Assembly (NCBI RefSeq): GCF_000613725.1
Contig: NZ_BAJN01000006.1
Coordinates: 62,001-126,000, forward strand
Source: Hoylesella pleuritidis JCM 14110
GTDB lineage: Bacteria > Bacteroidota > Bacteroidia > Bacteroidales > Bacteroidaceae
Length of the DNA: 64,000 bases
Direction: 5' to 3'
Shown here: in pieces, positions 34,861 through 43,808 of the stretch
How the letters are laid out: every line of letters begins with the position of its first letter
Position numbering within the stretch: position 1 is the stretch's first letter
Position numbers and translations under genes: made by a program
The notes under the pieces: generated by a model
The model's database searches: none
What the model saw: only the letters and a program-made list of their open reading frames with translations
Told to the model about the DNA's origin: nothing

Positions 34861-36108
34861 ATGAATAAGATGAAAAGACATATTATTGCATTACTGTTGT
34901 TCGCTTGTCCATTGTTGACAATGGGGCAGAAAATCACCGGAACGTGGTCGGGTGAGCTCACCATAGGTCCTCAGAGACTGCGTGTCAACTTCAATCTTAG
35001 TCAAAATGAGCGTGGCGCAGATGTCTGTACATTAGATAGTCCGGATCAAAATGCGATGGGAATAGAAGCTGTTGCCGATCTCGTTTCAGCCGATTCGCTG
35101 CATATCAGTATTCCGATCATCGGTGCGTCGTATGCAGGCAAGTTGCAAGATGGTGTTATTCGAGGCCGATTTACGCAGAGTGGTTATACGCTTCCACTTG
35201 AATTGTGCCCCGGATCGTACGAACCCAAGCGGCCGCAGACACCGAGTTCCAAGTTGTCTTACCGTACAGAGGAAGTTAGTTTTACCAATCCCGAGGGTAC
35301 AGCAGTGCTCTCGGGCACTTTATCTTACCCCTCAGAGTGGGGCAAGGGACGTCGAATGCCGGTAGCATTGATGGTTACTGGCAGTGGATTGCAGGACAGA
35401 GACGAAGCAATTTTCGGTCATCGGCCCTTTGCTGTAATAGCAGATGCATTGGCAAAACGCGGCATAGCCACGCTGAGATACGATGATCGGGGATTCGGAA
35501 AGTCGACAGGAGATGGGAAAAATGCCACGATTTACGATTTCGCTAAGGATGCCGCGGCCGGTGTTCAGTACTTACGCAGGTTGGGAAAGTTTGGTAAAGT
35601 GGGTGTCATCGGCCATAGCGAAGGGGCTGCTATTGCGTTAATGTTGGCTTCGGAAGGTAAAATCGACTTCGCCATTGCATTGGCTTCGCCTGGCGTTCAA
35701 GGCGACAGCATCAGCACAGAACAGAACAATCGATTGCTTACTCGTGCCGGTTCATCCGTCAGGATGACCGTTCGTAGCCTGCGCGAAAAGCTGAAATCCG
35801 CCCCTACTAACCTGTGGATCCAATCCTTTTTAGACTTTAACCCGCAGCCATACATCGAAAAAGTGAAGTGCCCTGCAATGATTTTAAATGGCGAAAAAGA
35901 TGTACAAGTGATTGCAGCAACCAATCTTTCTACCATCGAACGTCTGCTTCCGCCGAACAAGCAAAACTTTATCAAGGTGTATCCGGGTCTCAACCACCTT
36001 TTCCAACACTGTCAGACAGGTTTCCCTGACGAATATTCGCATATAGAAGAAACCTTTTCGCCCGAGGTGTTAACGGATATGGAAAAGTGGATCAATTGTT
36101 TGCGGTGA
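34861..36108 (+). CDS. Exported alpha/beta hydrolase
   Basis: The 415-residue protein has a signal peptide (about 1-20), an N-terminal beta-rich domain (about 22-135, GTWSGELTIGPQRLRVNFN) and an alpha/beta hydrolase domain with nucleophile elbow GHSEGA and a terminal catalytic-type His in YPGLNHLFQ. The fold suggests an esterase or peptidase acting in the periplasm. The ATG at 34861 gives the signal peptide a clean start. It lies 13 bases after the Arc-like gene. Confidence 0.88.
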   Translation: MNKMKRHIIALLLFACPLLTMGQKITGTWSGELTIGPQRLRVNFNLSQNERGADVCTLDSPDQNAMGIEAVADLVSADSLHISIPIIGASYAGKLQDGVIRGRFTQSGYTLPLELCPGSYEPKRPQTPSSKLSYRTEEVSFTNPEGTAVLSGTLSYPSEWGKGRRMPVALMVTGSGLQDRDEAIFGHRPFAVIADALAKRGIATLRYDDRGFGKSTGDGKNATIYDFAKDAAAGVQYLRRLGKFGKVGVIGHSEGAAIALMLASEGKIDFAIALASPGVQGDSISTEQNNRLLTRAGSSVRMTVRSLREKLKSAPTNLWIQSFLDFNPQPYIEKVKCPAMILNGEKDVQVIAATNLSTIERLLPPNKQNFIKVYPGLNHLFQHCQTGFPDEYSHIEETFSPEVLTDMEKWINCLR

Positions 36109-36133
36109 ACCAAAATGTACTATTACACCTTTC

Positions 36134-37066
36134 TTAATACGCTTCGCGATATTTGTTTTCATCCTTATCCTCAAGCATATTGAGGTAAGATTGGTAGCGA
36201 CTTTGAGCTATATAATGGTTGTCAAGAGCCTTACGCACGGCGCAACCGGGCTCGTGTGTGTGTGTGCAATTATTGAAACGGCAGTCTTTCGAGAAATGAA
36301 ATATCTCCTTAAAATAACTTGTCAGTTCGGCGGGTTCAATGTCGAAAGTGCCGAATCCTTTGATTCCGGGCGTGTCAATGACGTATCCTCCACCGGGCAC
36401 TTCAAGCATTTCGCTGAACGTTGTGGTGTGAATTCCTGTATTATGAGCATTACTAATCTCGGCCGTTCGCAGCCCGACGCCGGGAATCAGAGCGTTGATC
36501 AATGTCGATTTACCCACTCCGCTGTTGCCGCTCAGCAGCGTAATCTTATCTTGAAGCAATGGTTTCAGCTTATCGATACCTGTTCCTGAGGTTGCCGAAA
36601 TGGCGTAACAGGCATATCCAATGGTGTCATAGAGCGTCATCATCATATCTTGATAACGGCGCTCTTCGGGTGAGAGAAGATCCGTTTTGTTGAAAATCAG
36701 ACAAACGGGAACACGATATGCTTCGGCCGAAGCTAAGAAACGGTCGATAAAAACAGTGTTGGTCTGCGGATAATTCACCGTCACCAAGAGGAAGACTTGA
36801 TCAACATTAGCTGCCAGGATATGACTTTGCTTCGATAGGTTAGAGGCTTTTCGGATGATATAATTGCGTCGTTCCTCAATGGAAGCAATAAAAGCGGTAC
36901 CCTCTTGATTAGTAATCAGTTCCACATAATCGCCTACCGCCACAGGGTTTGTACTGCGGATACCTTTCAATCGGAAGTTACCTTTGATTTTACTTTCCAC
37001 CGTTTGCCCGTCGTCTGTACGTACCGTGTACCAGCTCCCGGTGTTTTTTATCACGAGTCCACGCAT
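36134..37066 (-). CDS. rsgA: Ribosome small-subunit maturation GTPase RsgA
   Basis: RsgA checks 30S subunits late in assembly. The 310-residue protein shows the OB-fold N-terminus, then the circularly permuted GTPase order: NKTDLL (G4) first, then [10 protein letters not shown] (G1), and DTPGIKGFG (G3). A C-terminal zinc motif C-x5-C-x-H-x5-C ([14 protein letters not shown]) follows. It is downstream of frr on the same strand, separated by an inverted repeat. Confidence 0.95.
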   Translation of the reverse strand: MRGLVIKNTGSWYTVRTDDGQTVESKIKGNFRLKGIRSTNPVAVGDYVELITNQEGTAFIASIEERRNYIIRKASNLSKQSHILAANVDQVFLLVTVNYPQTNTVFIDRFLASAEAYRVPVCLIFNKTDLLSPEERRYQDMMMTLYDTIGYACYAISATSGTGIDKLKPLLQDKITLLSGNSGVGKSTLINALIPGVGLRTAEISNAHNTGIHTTTFSEMLEVPGGGYVIDTPGIKGFGTFDIEPAELTSYFKEIFHFSKDCRFNNCTHTHEPGCAVRKALDNHYIAQSRYQSYLNMLEDKDENKYREAY

Positions 37067-37078
37067 TAGTTAAAGATA

Positions 37079-37196
37079 GCCTCACCCTAACCCCTCTCCC
37101 AAAAGAGAGGGAAGGGATCGGCAAAAATAATTAATTTCTTTTCAAACAGAGGCATATTATACCCTTCTCCCATTGAAAAAGGGACGGAGGTGAGGC
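37079..37196. repeat. Long inverted repeat of the GCCTCACCC type
   Basis: GCCTCACC at 37079 pairs with GGTGAGGC ending at 37196, and an inner CCCTCTCCC/GAGAGGG hairpin sits in the left half. Related CCTCA...CTCTCC hairpins occur at 58437 and 62940. It lies between frr and rsgA. Confidence 0.7.
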
Positions 37197-37199
37197 TTC

Positions 37200-37760
37200 T
37201 TACACCGTCATTATCTCCTTATTCTTTGCCTCCAACAGGTCATCTAACTTCTTGATAAACTTGTCGTGAATCTTCTGCAAGTCGTTTTCAGCATCCTTCT
37301 CGTTATCTTCCGAGAGTCCGTCTTTGATGGCTTTCTTGAGTTTCTCTTTAATTTCGGCACGCACGTTACGCACTTCCACCTTCGCCTTTTCACCTATTTT
37401 GTTGCACTGTTTGGTCAAATCGCGCCGCCGTTCTTCCGTGGGTTGAGGGATACCTAAGCGCACAATCTCTCCGTTGTTTTCAGGAGTTATGCCCACATCA
37501 CTATCCATTATGGCTTTCTCTATATCCTTAATGGCCTTCTTATCCCACGGTTTGATTGCGATAGTACGGGCATCCGGCGTCGAGATATTGGCCACTTGGT
37601 TCAGCGGAACCATTGAACCGTAAGAGTTAACACGCACTCCATCGAGGATGGCTACATTGGCCCGACCGGCTCGAATGCGTGAAAGTTGCTCCTCTAAAAA
37701 CATTGCAGCCATCTCCATTCGCTCCTCTGCGTCTTTCAGTGTTGCTTTAACGTCAATCAT
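37200..37760 (-). CDS. frr: Ribosome recycling factor
   Basis: This factor splits the ribosome after termination together with EF-G. The 186-residue protein is of normal length and shows RIRAGRANVAILDGVRVNSYG, the IKPWDKKAIKDIEKAI segment, and the closing coiled-coil arm. I place the start at ATG 37760 (MIDVKATLKDAEERM), which gives the usual family N-terminus; a longer reading adds 11 unrelated residues. Confidence 0.95.
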   Translation of the reverse strand: MIDVKATLKDAEERMEMAAMFLEEQLSRIRAGRANVAILDGVRVNSYGSMVPLNQVANISTPDARTIAIKPWDKKAIKDIEKAIMDSDVGITPENNGEIVRLGIPQPTEERRRDLTKQCNKIGEKAKVEVRNVRAEIKEKLKKAIKDGLSEDNEKDAENDLQKIHDKFIKKLDDLLEAKNKEIMTV

Positions 37761-37856
37761 ATTTATGTCTATATTAGTTACAATGATGCACAAATTTAGA
37801 GATTAATTTGCAATTATGCAACTCTTTATCCAAGTTTTTGACAATTCCGACCGATA

Positions 37857-38326
37857 TTAACCATACAACGACTCAGCCACAATTCGGGCCAATTGTTCCA
37901 AATACAGACCGTCGACAGCATCAAATGCATCTGTATCTGTACTGTCGATATCAATCACACCGCACACTTCAGCTTGGCGGTTGAACATCGGAACCACAAT
38001 TTCAGATCGCGACTGACTGCTGCAAGCGATATGCCCCGGAAACTGTTCTACATCTGGAACAATGACCGTCTGCGCCTTTTCCCAAGCCGTTCCGCACACA
38101 CCGCGCCCGCGTTTGATACGATAACAGGCCACAGGACCTTGAAACGGGCCAAGCTGCAGCTCCCCGTCACGCACCAAATAGAAACCTACCCAAAAGTAAC
38201 GGTCGGCGAAAGCTCGTACATTGCAGCTGAAACATTAGCCAAAACACCCATCTCATTGTGTTCACCCGCAATTAGTTCTCTAATCTGCGAGCACAACATC
38301 TTATATCGTTCTTCCTTTGTCTCCAT
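37857..38326 (-). CDS. Free-methionine-(R)-sulfoxide reductase (GAF domain), frameshifted as sequenced
   Basis: This enzyme reduces free Met-R-sulfoxide using active-site cysteines in a GAF domain. Restored, it is 156 residues with GRGVCGTAWEKAQTVIVPDV, FPGHIACSSQSRSEIVVPM and GVIDIDSTDTDAF; Cys residues in GVCG and HIACSS are in the family positions. The frame breaks at the run of A at 38192-38195 on the plus strand: TVTFG-stop against an expected TVTFWVGFYLVRDG. One missing T in the coding strand accounts for it. The ATG at 38326 lies only 5 bases after the -7 box. Confidence 0.9.
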
Positions 38327-38331
38327 ACGTG

Positions 38332-38362
38332 CAAAGGTAATATAAATCGCGAGATTATGCAA
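38332..38362 (-). promoter_or_regulatory. Promoter for fRMsr gene, nearly leaderless
   Basis: On the minus strand TTG (38360-38362), 20 bases, then TACCTTTG (38332-38339), with the ATG at 38326. Confidence 0.75.
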
Positions 38363-38440
38363 TATTAGCATAGGATAATGATTAAACAAAAGGAGTTTTA
38401 TTCTCATATAGAAGTATGAAAGACTAAAAACGAAGGGAAG

Positions 38441-38627
38441 TTTATATCTTACTGTGAATCAATAAGATATAAATAGATTTTTAATTAATTATTAATTGAC
38501 TTGCGATTAACTGTTAATTGGTGTGCGAAAAGCCGCTAAATGCAACGCATTTAACCGTTAGTTACAATGCGATTGACCGTTAATTGGAAAGAAACTCATA
38601 TTTCATTGATTCCCAGGTATATATAAA
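38441..38627. repeat. 187-bp composite palindrome/22-bp repeat element
   Basis: Left palindrome 38441-38473 (TTTATATCTTA and its reverse complement TAAGATATAAA around GTGAATCAA), 12-base spacer, units at 38486, 38508, 38530, 38552 and 38574 (the last 21 bp), right palindrome 38595-38627 (centre ATTGATTCCCAG). Cores read TAATTATTA, TAACTGTTA, AAGCCGCTA, TAACCGTTA and TGACCGTTA. Its length and spacing equal the copies at 33198, 58613 and 62987. Confidence 0.9.
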
Positions 38628-38711
38628 TCCACTTTCATTTCTGTTCTTTTATTCTTCCGATTGAAAAGAAACGGGCTTCTAACTCTAATTTTATCAGAGA
38701 ATATTCAATTG

Positions 38712-39512
38712 TTAACTATTAATTCTCAATTCGTTTTCCACGAGATTGGTTAAAACAACAAACTCGGCAATGGATAATTGTTCGGGACGCCGTGTCATTA
38801 TATCCTGTGTGTAAAATGCGGCTCGTGCGGGAGCACCGGCAAACAATTGACGAAGACTTACACGTAACATCTTGCGGCGTTGGTTGAATACCGTCTTGAC
38901 CAAACGCTTGAAAAGCATTTCATTACAGCCTAAATTCGTAACGTCGTTGCGTGTCATTCGGATGACGGCACTTTTCACTTTGGGCGGCGGATTGAACACG
39001 TTCTCATCCACAGTAAAAAGGTATTCCACATCATACCACGCCTGAATGAGCACTGACAAGATGCCGTAAGCTTTGCTACCCGGCGCCGATGCCATTCGCT
39101 GAGCTACTTCCCGCTGAATCATTCCGGTGCAACAGGGTATCAAATCCTTATAATCGAGCATCTTGAAAAATATCTGCGACGAAATGTCATAGGGATAATT
39201 GCCTGTGAGAACGAACTGATGACCGTCGAAAACGTCATTCAAATCCATCCGAAGAAAATCTTTGCCGATGATATTTTCACGCAAAGCAGGGTATTTCTCG
39301 TGCAGATAGGCCACCGACTCGACATCGATCTCTACGGCTTTTACCTCTCGTCCTTTGGTCACAAGATATTGCGTGAGCACGCCCATACCCGGTCCGATTT
39401 CCAAAACGGGGATAGCGGGGCAAGCATCAACGGTGTCTGCAATGCGGCGAGCTATGTTTTGGTCGATCAAAAAATGCTGACCGAGATTCTTCTTGGGCTT
39501 AACTGATTTCAT
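38712..39512 (-). CDS. rsmA: 16S rRNA dimethyladenosine transferase
   Basis: RsmA (KsgA) dimethylates two adjacent adenines near the 3' end of 16S rRNA. The 266-residue protein has KNLGQHFLIDQNIARRI, the SAM motif EIGPGMGVLT, and the catalytic GNYPYDISSQIFFK, in which the family motif is NLPY/NYPY. A C-terminal helical domain completes it. It has its own promoter and faces the 29-codon small gene. Confidence 0.95.
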   Translation of the reverse strand: MKSVKPKKNLGQHFLIDQNIARRIADTVDACPAIPVLEIGPGMGVLTQYLVTKGREVKAVEIDVESVAYLHEKYPALRENIIGKDFLRMDLNDVFDGHQFVLTGNYPYDISSQIFFKMLDYKDLIPCCTGMIQREVAQRMASAPGSKAYGILSVLIQAWYDVEYLFTVDENVFNPPPKVKSAVIRMTRNDVTNLGCNEMLFKRLVKTVFNQRRKMLRVSLRQLFAGAPARAAFYTQDIMTRRPEQLSIAEFVVLTNLVENELRINS

Positions 39513-39534
39513 CGTATTGTGTTGTTTTTGCGTG

Positions 39535-39565
39535 CAAAGGTAGTCAGATTCGGAGAAAGAACAAA
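39535..39565 (-). promoter_or_regulatory. Promoter for rsmA
   Basis: On the minus strand TTTG (39562-39565), 19 bases, then TACCTTTG (39535-39542). Confidence 0.75.
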
Positions 39566-39575
39566 AGAATCAACG

Positions 39576-39627
39576 AAAAAACGGACGATACTTAAACACT
39601 GTCTAAGTACCGTCCGTCTTTTTATTT
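39576..39627. terminator. Terminator of the 29-codon gene transcript
   Basis: ACGGACG and TACTTA (39581-39594) pair with TAAGTA and CGTCCGT (39604-39617), with one A/C mismatch. Runs of T follow on both strands. On the minus strand it closes the transcript from the promoter at 39861. Confidence 0.75.
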
Positions 39628-39714
39628 TCAATGAAAGGGAGGTCGTTTACGACTTCCGCTCTTTTGATTTCACATTTTGTTATCCTGTGAATAGCATCTA
39701 TAAGCCTTCTTGAC

Positions 39715-39804
39715 TTACATCCGACCGAGGTCGATCTTCTTGCTGAGAACCAATGCTTCGGCCAAAACTGCTGCTACAATTGTTACGATTCCAAATACTA
39801 CCAT
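39715..39804 (-). CDS. 29-residue single-span membrane protein
   Basis: An ATG at 39802-39804 opens a 29-codon frame: MVVFGIVTIVAAVLAEALV then LSKKIDLGRM. Residues 2-19 are one hydrophobic span and the tail is basic. A purine-rich AAAGG lies upstream. The frame has its own promoter (39861-39891, both boxes perfect) and a terminator (39576-39627), and nothing else is encoded on the transcript, which argues that it is a real small gene. About 90 untranslated bases follow it, with a short GTCGT...ACGAC hairpin, so the RNA might also act by itself. I know no family name. Confidence 0.6.
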   Translation of the reverse strand: MVVFGIVTIVAAVLAEALVLSKKIDLGRM

Positions 39805-39860
39805 AATCTTTTTACCTTTCTCTTCAATTAATTTGTTATCCTATTTTCTTATTGACGATG

Positions 39861-39891
39861 CAAAGATACGACAACTTTCTGTGTGCGCAAA
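39861..39891 (-). promoter_or_regulatory. Promoter of the 29-codon gene
   Basis: On the minus strand TTTG (39888-39891), 19 bases, then TATCTTTG (39861-39868). Confidence 0.8.
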
Positions 39892-39971
39892 CAATTTGAA
39901 CATCAATCGTCCGATAAACGGTGTTTTGTTGATTCAAATCAAAAATAGGTCGAAATAATCGCCGTTTTTAT

Positions 39972-40002
39972 TTTGAATTACGCTCAAATTACCGTAACTT
40001 TG
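39972..40002 (+). promoter_or_regulatory. Promoter for UPF0104-type gene
   Basis: TTTG (39972-39975), 19 bases, then TAACTTTG (39995-40002), 28 bases before the start codon. Confidence 0.8.
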
Positions 40003-40030
40003 CCCAAATAAAGAAAAAGACAGTATAACA

Positions 40031-41041
40031 TTGGAATTGAAATCAATACTTAATCGGATTGTAAAGATTATATTCCCTCTGTTTCTCGGAGGTGCAATCC
40101 TCTATTGGATGTATCGAGGTTTCGATTTCAAACGCATCGAACACGTAGTGCTTTACGAGATGAACTGGACGTGGATGTTACTTTCTTTTCCTTTCGGAAT
40201 ACTTGCCCAAATGTTTCGCGGATGGCGATGGCGGCAGACTTTGGAGCCGCTTGGCGAGCATCCACGCACAACCACCTGTATCAATGCAGTCTTTCTGTCG
40301 TATGCGATGAGTTTAATTGTTCCGCGCGTAGGCGAATTTGCACGCTGTGGTGTACTCAAGCGCTATGACGGAACATCTTTTCCGAAAGCGCTCGGTACCG
40401 TAGTCACCGAGCGAGCCATCGATTCTTTACTGCTGGCAGTTATTGCCGGACTCACCATTCTGGCCCAAATACGGGTTTTCTCTACGTTTTTCGATCACAC
40501 GGGAATGAGTATCGATACGTTGATTCGTAGTTTCTCATTCACAGGTTATCTCGTAACAGGGATCTGTGGCATTGCAGTGTTCGTCTTATTGCACATTCTT
40601 CTTCGCAGATTATATATATATAATAAGGTGAAAGATATGTTGCGAGGTATTTGGCAAGGCGTGATCTCCCTGCGAAAAGTACACAATATTCCGCTGTTCG
40701 CATTCTTTACACTGGCTATTTGGGGCAGTTACTTCCTGCATTATTATCTCACATTCTTCTGTTTTTCAGACACTTCGCATTTAGGAATGACGTGTGCGCT
40801 GGTGACATTCATCGTGGGAAGTATTGCCGTTATCGTGCCGACGCCTAACGGAGCAGGATCTTGGCACTTCGCAGTCAAGACAATGCTCATTCTATATGGT
40901 ATCATCGAGACAGACGCTCTCTATTTCGTGCTCATTGTACATACCGTACAAACGATGCTTATTGTCGTGCTCGGTATCTATGCTTGGGCTGCATTAGCAT
41001 TTACAAAGAAAACGACTTTAACCCTAAACCAAAATCAATAA
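40031..41041 (+). CDS. UPF0104 (lysylphosphatidylglycerol synthase TM-like) membrane protein
   Basis: The 336-residue protein has about eight membrane segments and family motifs around RGWRWRQTLEPLGEHP, VPRVGEFARCGVLKRYDGTSFPKALGTVVTERAID and the late PTPNGAGSWHFAV. It resembles the flippase-like part of MprF and related glycolipid proteins, without the synthase domain. The start is TTG at 40031: no ATG lies in frame upstream before a stop, and the first internal ATG falls inside the first membrane segment. pepD follows after 2 bases. Confidence 0.87.
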   Translation: MELKSILNRIVKIIFPLFLGGAILYWMYRGFDFKRIEHVVLYEMNWTWMLLSFPFGILAQMFRGWRWRQTLEPLGEHPRTTTCINAVFLSYAMSLIVPRVGEFARCGVLKRYDGTSFPKALGTVVTERAIDSLLLAVIAGLTILAQIRVFSTFFDHTGMSIDTLIRSFSFTGYLVTGICGIAVFVLLHILLRRLYIYNKVKDMLRGIWQGVISLRKVHNIPLFAFFTLAIWGSYFLHYYLTFFCFSDTSHLGMTCALVTFIVGSIAVIVPTPNGAGSWHFAVKTMLILYGIIETDALYFVLIVHTVQTMLIVVLGIYAWAALAFTKKTTLTLNQNQ

Positions 41042-41043
41042 TT

Positions 41044-42501
41044 ATGAGTGAAATTAAAAATCTGAATCCCGAGTGCATCTGGCGCAACTTTTATGCACTG
41101 ACACAAGTGCCGCGTCCGTCGGGACATTTGGAGCAAGTACAACGTTTCTTGCTCGACTTTGCGAAGCAAAACGGTGTAGAAGCCTTTGTCGATGATGCAC
41201 AGAACATTGTGATGCGTAAACCTGCTACGCCCGGAATGGAAAACCGAAAAGGCATTATTATGCAGGCACATATGGATATGGTGCCGCAGAAATCGCCTGA
41301 CAGCGATCACAACTTTGAAACTGATCCGCTGCAACCGTATATCGACGGCGAATGGGTGAAGGCTAAGAATACTACGCTCGGTGCCGACAACGGTATCGGA
41401 GTGGCTGCCATTATGGCTGTGATGGAGGCAAAAGATTTAAAACACGGCCCCATCGAAGGACTTATTACGGCAGATGAAGAGACGGGAATGTTCGGTGCCA
41501 ATGACTTGGCCAAGGGCATTCTGCAAGGTGATATATTGCTCAATCTCGACTCGGAGACGTGGGGAAATCTCGTAATAGGTAGTGCCGGAGGCATCGATTT
41601 AGATGCATCGCGTACTTACAAAGAAGTTCCCGCTGACCAAAATCACGCGGCACTACATGTGATCATTAAGGGATTGAAGGGTGGACACTCGGGTTTGGAG
41701 ATCAATGAAGGCCGAGCTAACGCCAATAAACTGATGGCTCGCGTGCTGTTGAAGCTCGTCGAAACGTGCAATGCCGAGCTTTCGAGTTGGCACGGCGGTA
41801 ATATGCGCAATGCCATTCCGTTCAAAGCTGAGACCGTTGTAGTGCTGCCGAAAGAAAAAGTAGCCGACGCCAAGGTACTCATCAACGAGCTCAGAGAGAT
41901 GTTTGAGGCTGAATATAAATTCATCGAGAACCAAGTTGAACTCACAGCTGAGGATATTCCGACACCCAAGATGCAACTTGACAAAACCGATCGAGAGATG
42001 ATTCTGCGTGCTATTTATGGTCTGCATAACGGTGTAATGCGGATGATTCCCGCCATTCCGACTGTTGTCGAAACATCATCTAACCTCGCAATCATCGACA
42101 TCGAGGAGGGAAAAGTCGCTATCAAGGTGCTTCCCCGTAGTTCGAGTGAGACGATGAAAGAGTGTATTTGCAAGACATTGCTCGGCCCATTGGCATTGGC
42201 CGGTTTTGAAGTTAAGTTCAGCGGAAGCTATCAGGGATGGGATCCTAACACCGATAGTGAGATACTTAACCTGCTGAAATGCCTCTACAAAGAGATGTTT
42301 GGCGAAGAAGTCGTCGTGAAGGTAGACCACGCCGGCCTCGAATGTTCAATCATTCTGAACAAGTATCCGCATTTAGATGTCATCTCAATGGGCCCAACCA
42401 TTCGTTCTCCGCACACTACCAACGAGCGTTGTCTTGTTGAAACTGTGGCGCCGTTTTGGGAGTTGCTGAAACGAACAATGGAAGAGGCGCCGGTCAAATA
42501 A
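41044..42501 (+). CDS. pepD: Aminoacyl-histidine dipeptidase (M20)
   Basis: PepD hydrolyses Xaa-His and other dipeptides in the cytoplasm. The 485-residue protein has the M20 metal ligands in MQAHMDMVPQK (His), LGADNGIGVAA (Asp) and ITADEETGMFGA (Glu pair), and a late SPHTTNERCLVE with the last His. The dimerisation domain (about 210-400) includes GLKGGHSGLEI. ATG 41044 gives MSEIKNLNPECIWRNF, the usual start; a longer frame upstream overlaps the previous gene. Confidence 0.94.
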   Translation: MSEIKNLNPECIWRNFYALTQVPRPSGHLEQVQRFLLDFAKQNGVEAFVDDAQNIVMRKPATPGMENRKGIIMQAHMDMVPQKSPDSDHNFETDPLQPYIDGEWVKAKNTTLGADNGIGVAAIMAVMEAKDLKHGPIEGLITADEETGMFGANDLAKGILQGDILLNLDSETWGNLVIGSAGGIDLDASRTYKEVPADQNHAALHVIIKGLKGGHSGLEINEGRANANKLMARVLLKLVETCNAELSSWHGGNMRNAIPFKAETVVVLPKEKVADAKVLINELREMFEAEYKFIENQVELTAEDIPTPKMQLDKTDREMILRAIYGLHNGVMRMIPAIPTVVETSSNLAIIDIEEGKVAIKVLPRSSSETMKECICKTLLGPLALAGFEVKFSGSYQGWDPNTDSEILNLLKCLYKEMFGEEVVVKVDHAGLECSIILNKYPHLDVISMGPTIRSPHTTNERCLVETVAPFWELLKRTMEEAPVK

Positions 42502-42654
42502 ACCGATCGGAACAGCTATTGACAGATAATCACAGACCGTTCTTCCGTTTAGGAGAACGGTCTTTTGTGATTTTCACTACCGCCAATGGTCTTTTTTCTT
42601 CCCATTTTTTCGCACTTTCAACTTATTTCACTACCTTTGCACCGCCAAACAGAA

Positions 42655-42705
42655 ATGAACAACAATTCGATGGACGATTATCACGCGGAAAATAAAGACT
42701 TGTAG
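42655..42705 (+). other. Possible leader ORF before corA
   Basis: A -7 box TACCTTTG (42632-42639) is followed by an ATG that opens a 16-residue frame, MNNNSMDDYHAENKDL, ending TAG at 42705. It lies 55 bases before corA. It might be a regulatory leader peptide, as described for corA of Salmonella, or chance. Confidence 0.35.
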
Positions 42706-42732
42706 GTTGGAGAAAGGATGCTCTATGGGCTG

Positions 42733-42761
42733 ATCTCCACCTTGATTTTAATCTTGGAGAT
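42733..42761 (+). promoter_or_regulatory. Hairpin over the corA ribosome-binding region
   Basis: ATCTCCA (42733-42739) can pair with TGGAGAT (42755-42761). The right arm contains GGAG and overlaps the first ATG (42760), so the stem could hide the translation start. Confidence 0.4.
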
Positions 42762-43695
42762 GAGCGAAATGAGAACATACTGGAATATAAACGCAAATCT
42801 GAAAGTCATCAATGAATGGCAGCCCAACTGTTGGATACAGGTCACTTGTCCCACGGACGAAGACCAACAGTTTTTAGAAGACCGATTTAAAATACCTGAT
42901 TATTTTCTTTCTGACATCAGCGACACCGACGAAAGGGCGCGTTATGAGTACGATGATGGCTGGATGCTCATCATTCTACGCATCCCTTACGTCAAAGAAA
43001 TACGGTCGCGTACACCCTATACCACTGTTCCGCTCGGCATCATTCACAAGCGCGACGTCACCATTACGGTGTGTTACTATGAGAGTAATATGATGATTGA
43101 TTTCGTCACTTATCAACAGAAGCGTGGCGAAGGATTCACAGACTATGTCGATATGATCTTCCGCCTGTTCCTCTCTTCGGCCGTTTGGTATCTCAAAAGA
43201 CTGAAACAGATCAACGCACTCATCGAAAAAGCCAAGCATAACTTGGATCACGGCGTGAACAACGAATCATTGATCGGACTGAGCCGGCTGCAAGATTCGC
43301 TCACATATTTCATTACGTCGATCCGTGGAAATGAAAATCTCTTAGCTAAACTGAAATTCAAACTCCAAGTGGATGAGCTGGATGCCGACCTTATCGAGGA
43401 CGTAAACATCGAGATGACGCAGGCTCGCGAAACTACGAGCATCTATTCAGACATTCTCGAATCGACAATGGATACCTATTCGAGCATCATCAACAACAAT
43501 ATGAATACGGTGATGCGAACCCTCACTTCGGTAAGTATTATTATGATGTTTCCCACGCTTATCGCCTCGCTTTTCGGTATGAACCTCATTAATGGAATGG
43601 AAACGAGCCGCTATGGATTCGTTATTGCACTGCTCATCTCGTTCGTTGTATCGGGCGTTTCGTGGTGGATTTTACGCTTTAAACGTTTACTTTAA
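42760..43695 (+). CDS. CorA-family magnesium/divalent-cation channel
   Basis: CorA forms a pentameric inner-membrane channel for Mg2+ or Co2+/Ni2+. The 311-residue protein has the cytoplasmic alpha/beta funnel (about 1-245) and two C-terminal membrane segments, the first ending in the signature GMN (FGMNLING). Two starts are possible, ATG 42760 (MSEMRTYWN) and ATG 42769; the second has GGAG at a better distance. It is monocistronic with an unusually long leader (about 115 bases). Confidence 0.92.
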   Translation: MSEMRTYWNINANLKVINEWQPNCWIQVTCPTDEDQQFLEDRFKIPDYFLSDISDTDERARYEYDDGWMLIILRIPYVKEIRSRTPYTTVPLGIIHKRDVTITVCYYESNMMIDFVTYQQKRGEGFTDYVDMIFRLFLSSAVWYLKRLKQINALIEKAKHNLDHGVNNESLIGLSRLQDSLTYFITSIRGNENLLAKLKFKLQVDELDADLIEDVNIEMTQARETTSIYSDILESTMDTYSSIINNNMNTVMRTLTSVSIIMMFPTLIASLFGMNLINGMETSRYGFVIALLISFVVSGVSWWILRFKRLL

Positions 43696-43808
43696 CCCCA
43701 TAAAGTACAAAAAGTGCGTTTTAAATTAGGTGATTACGCTTTTTTTGTTTAAGTTTGCAAGCAATTAAAACGTATTGGAAAACCGAATCATAAACTTAAA
43801 GTAGTGAA

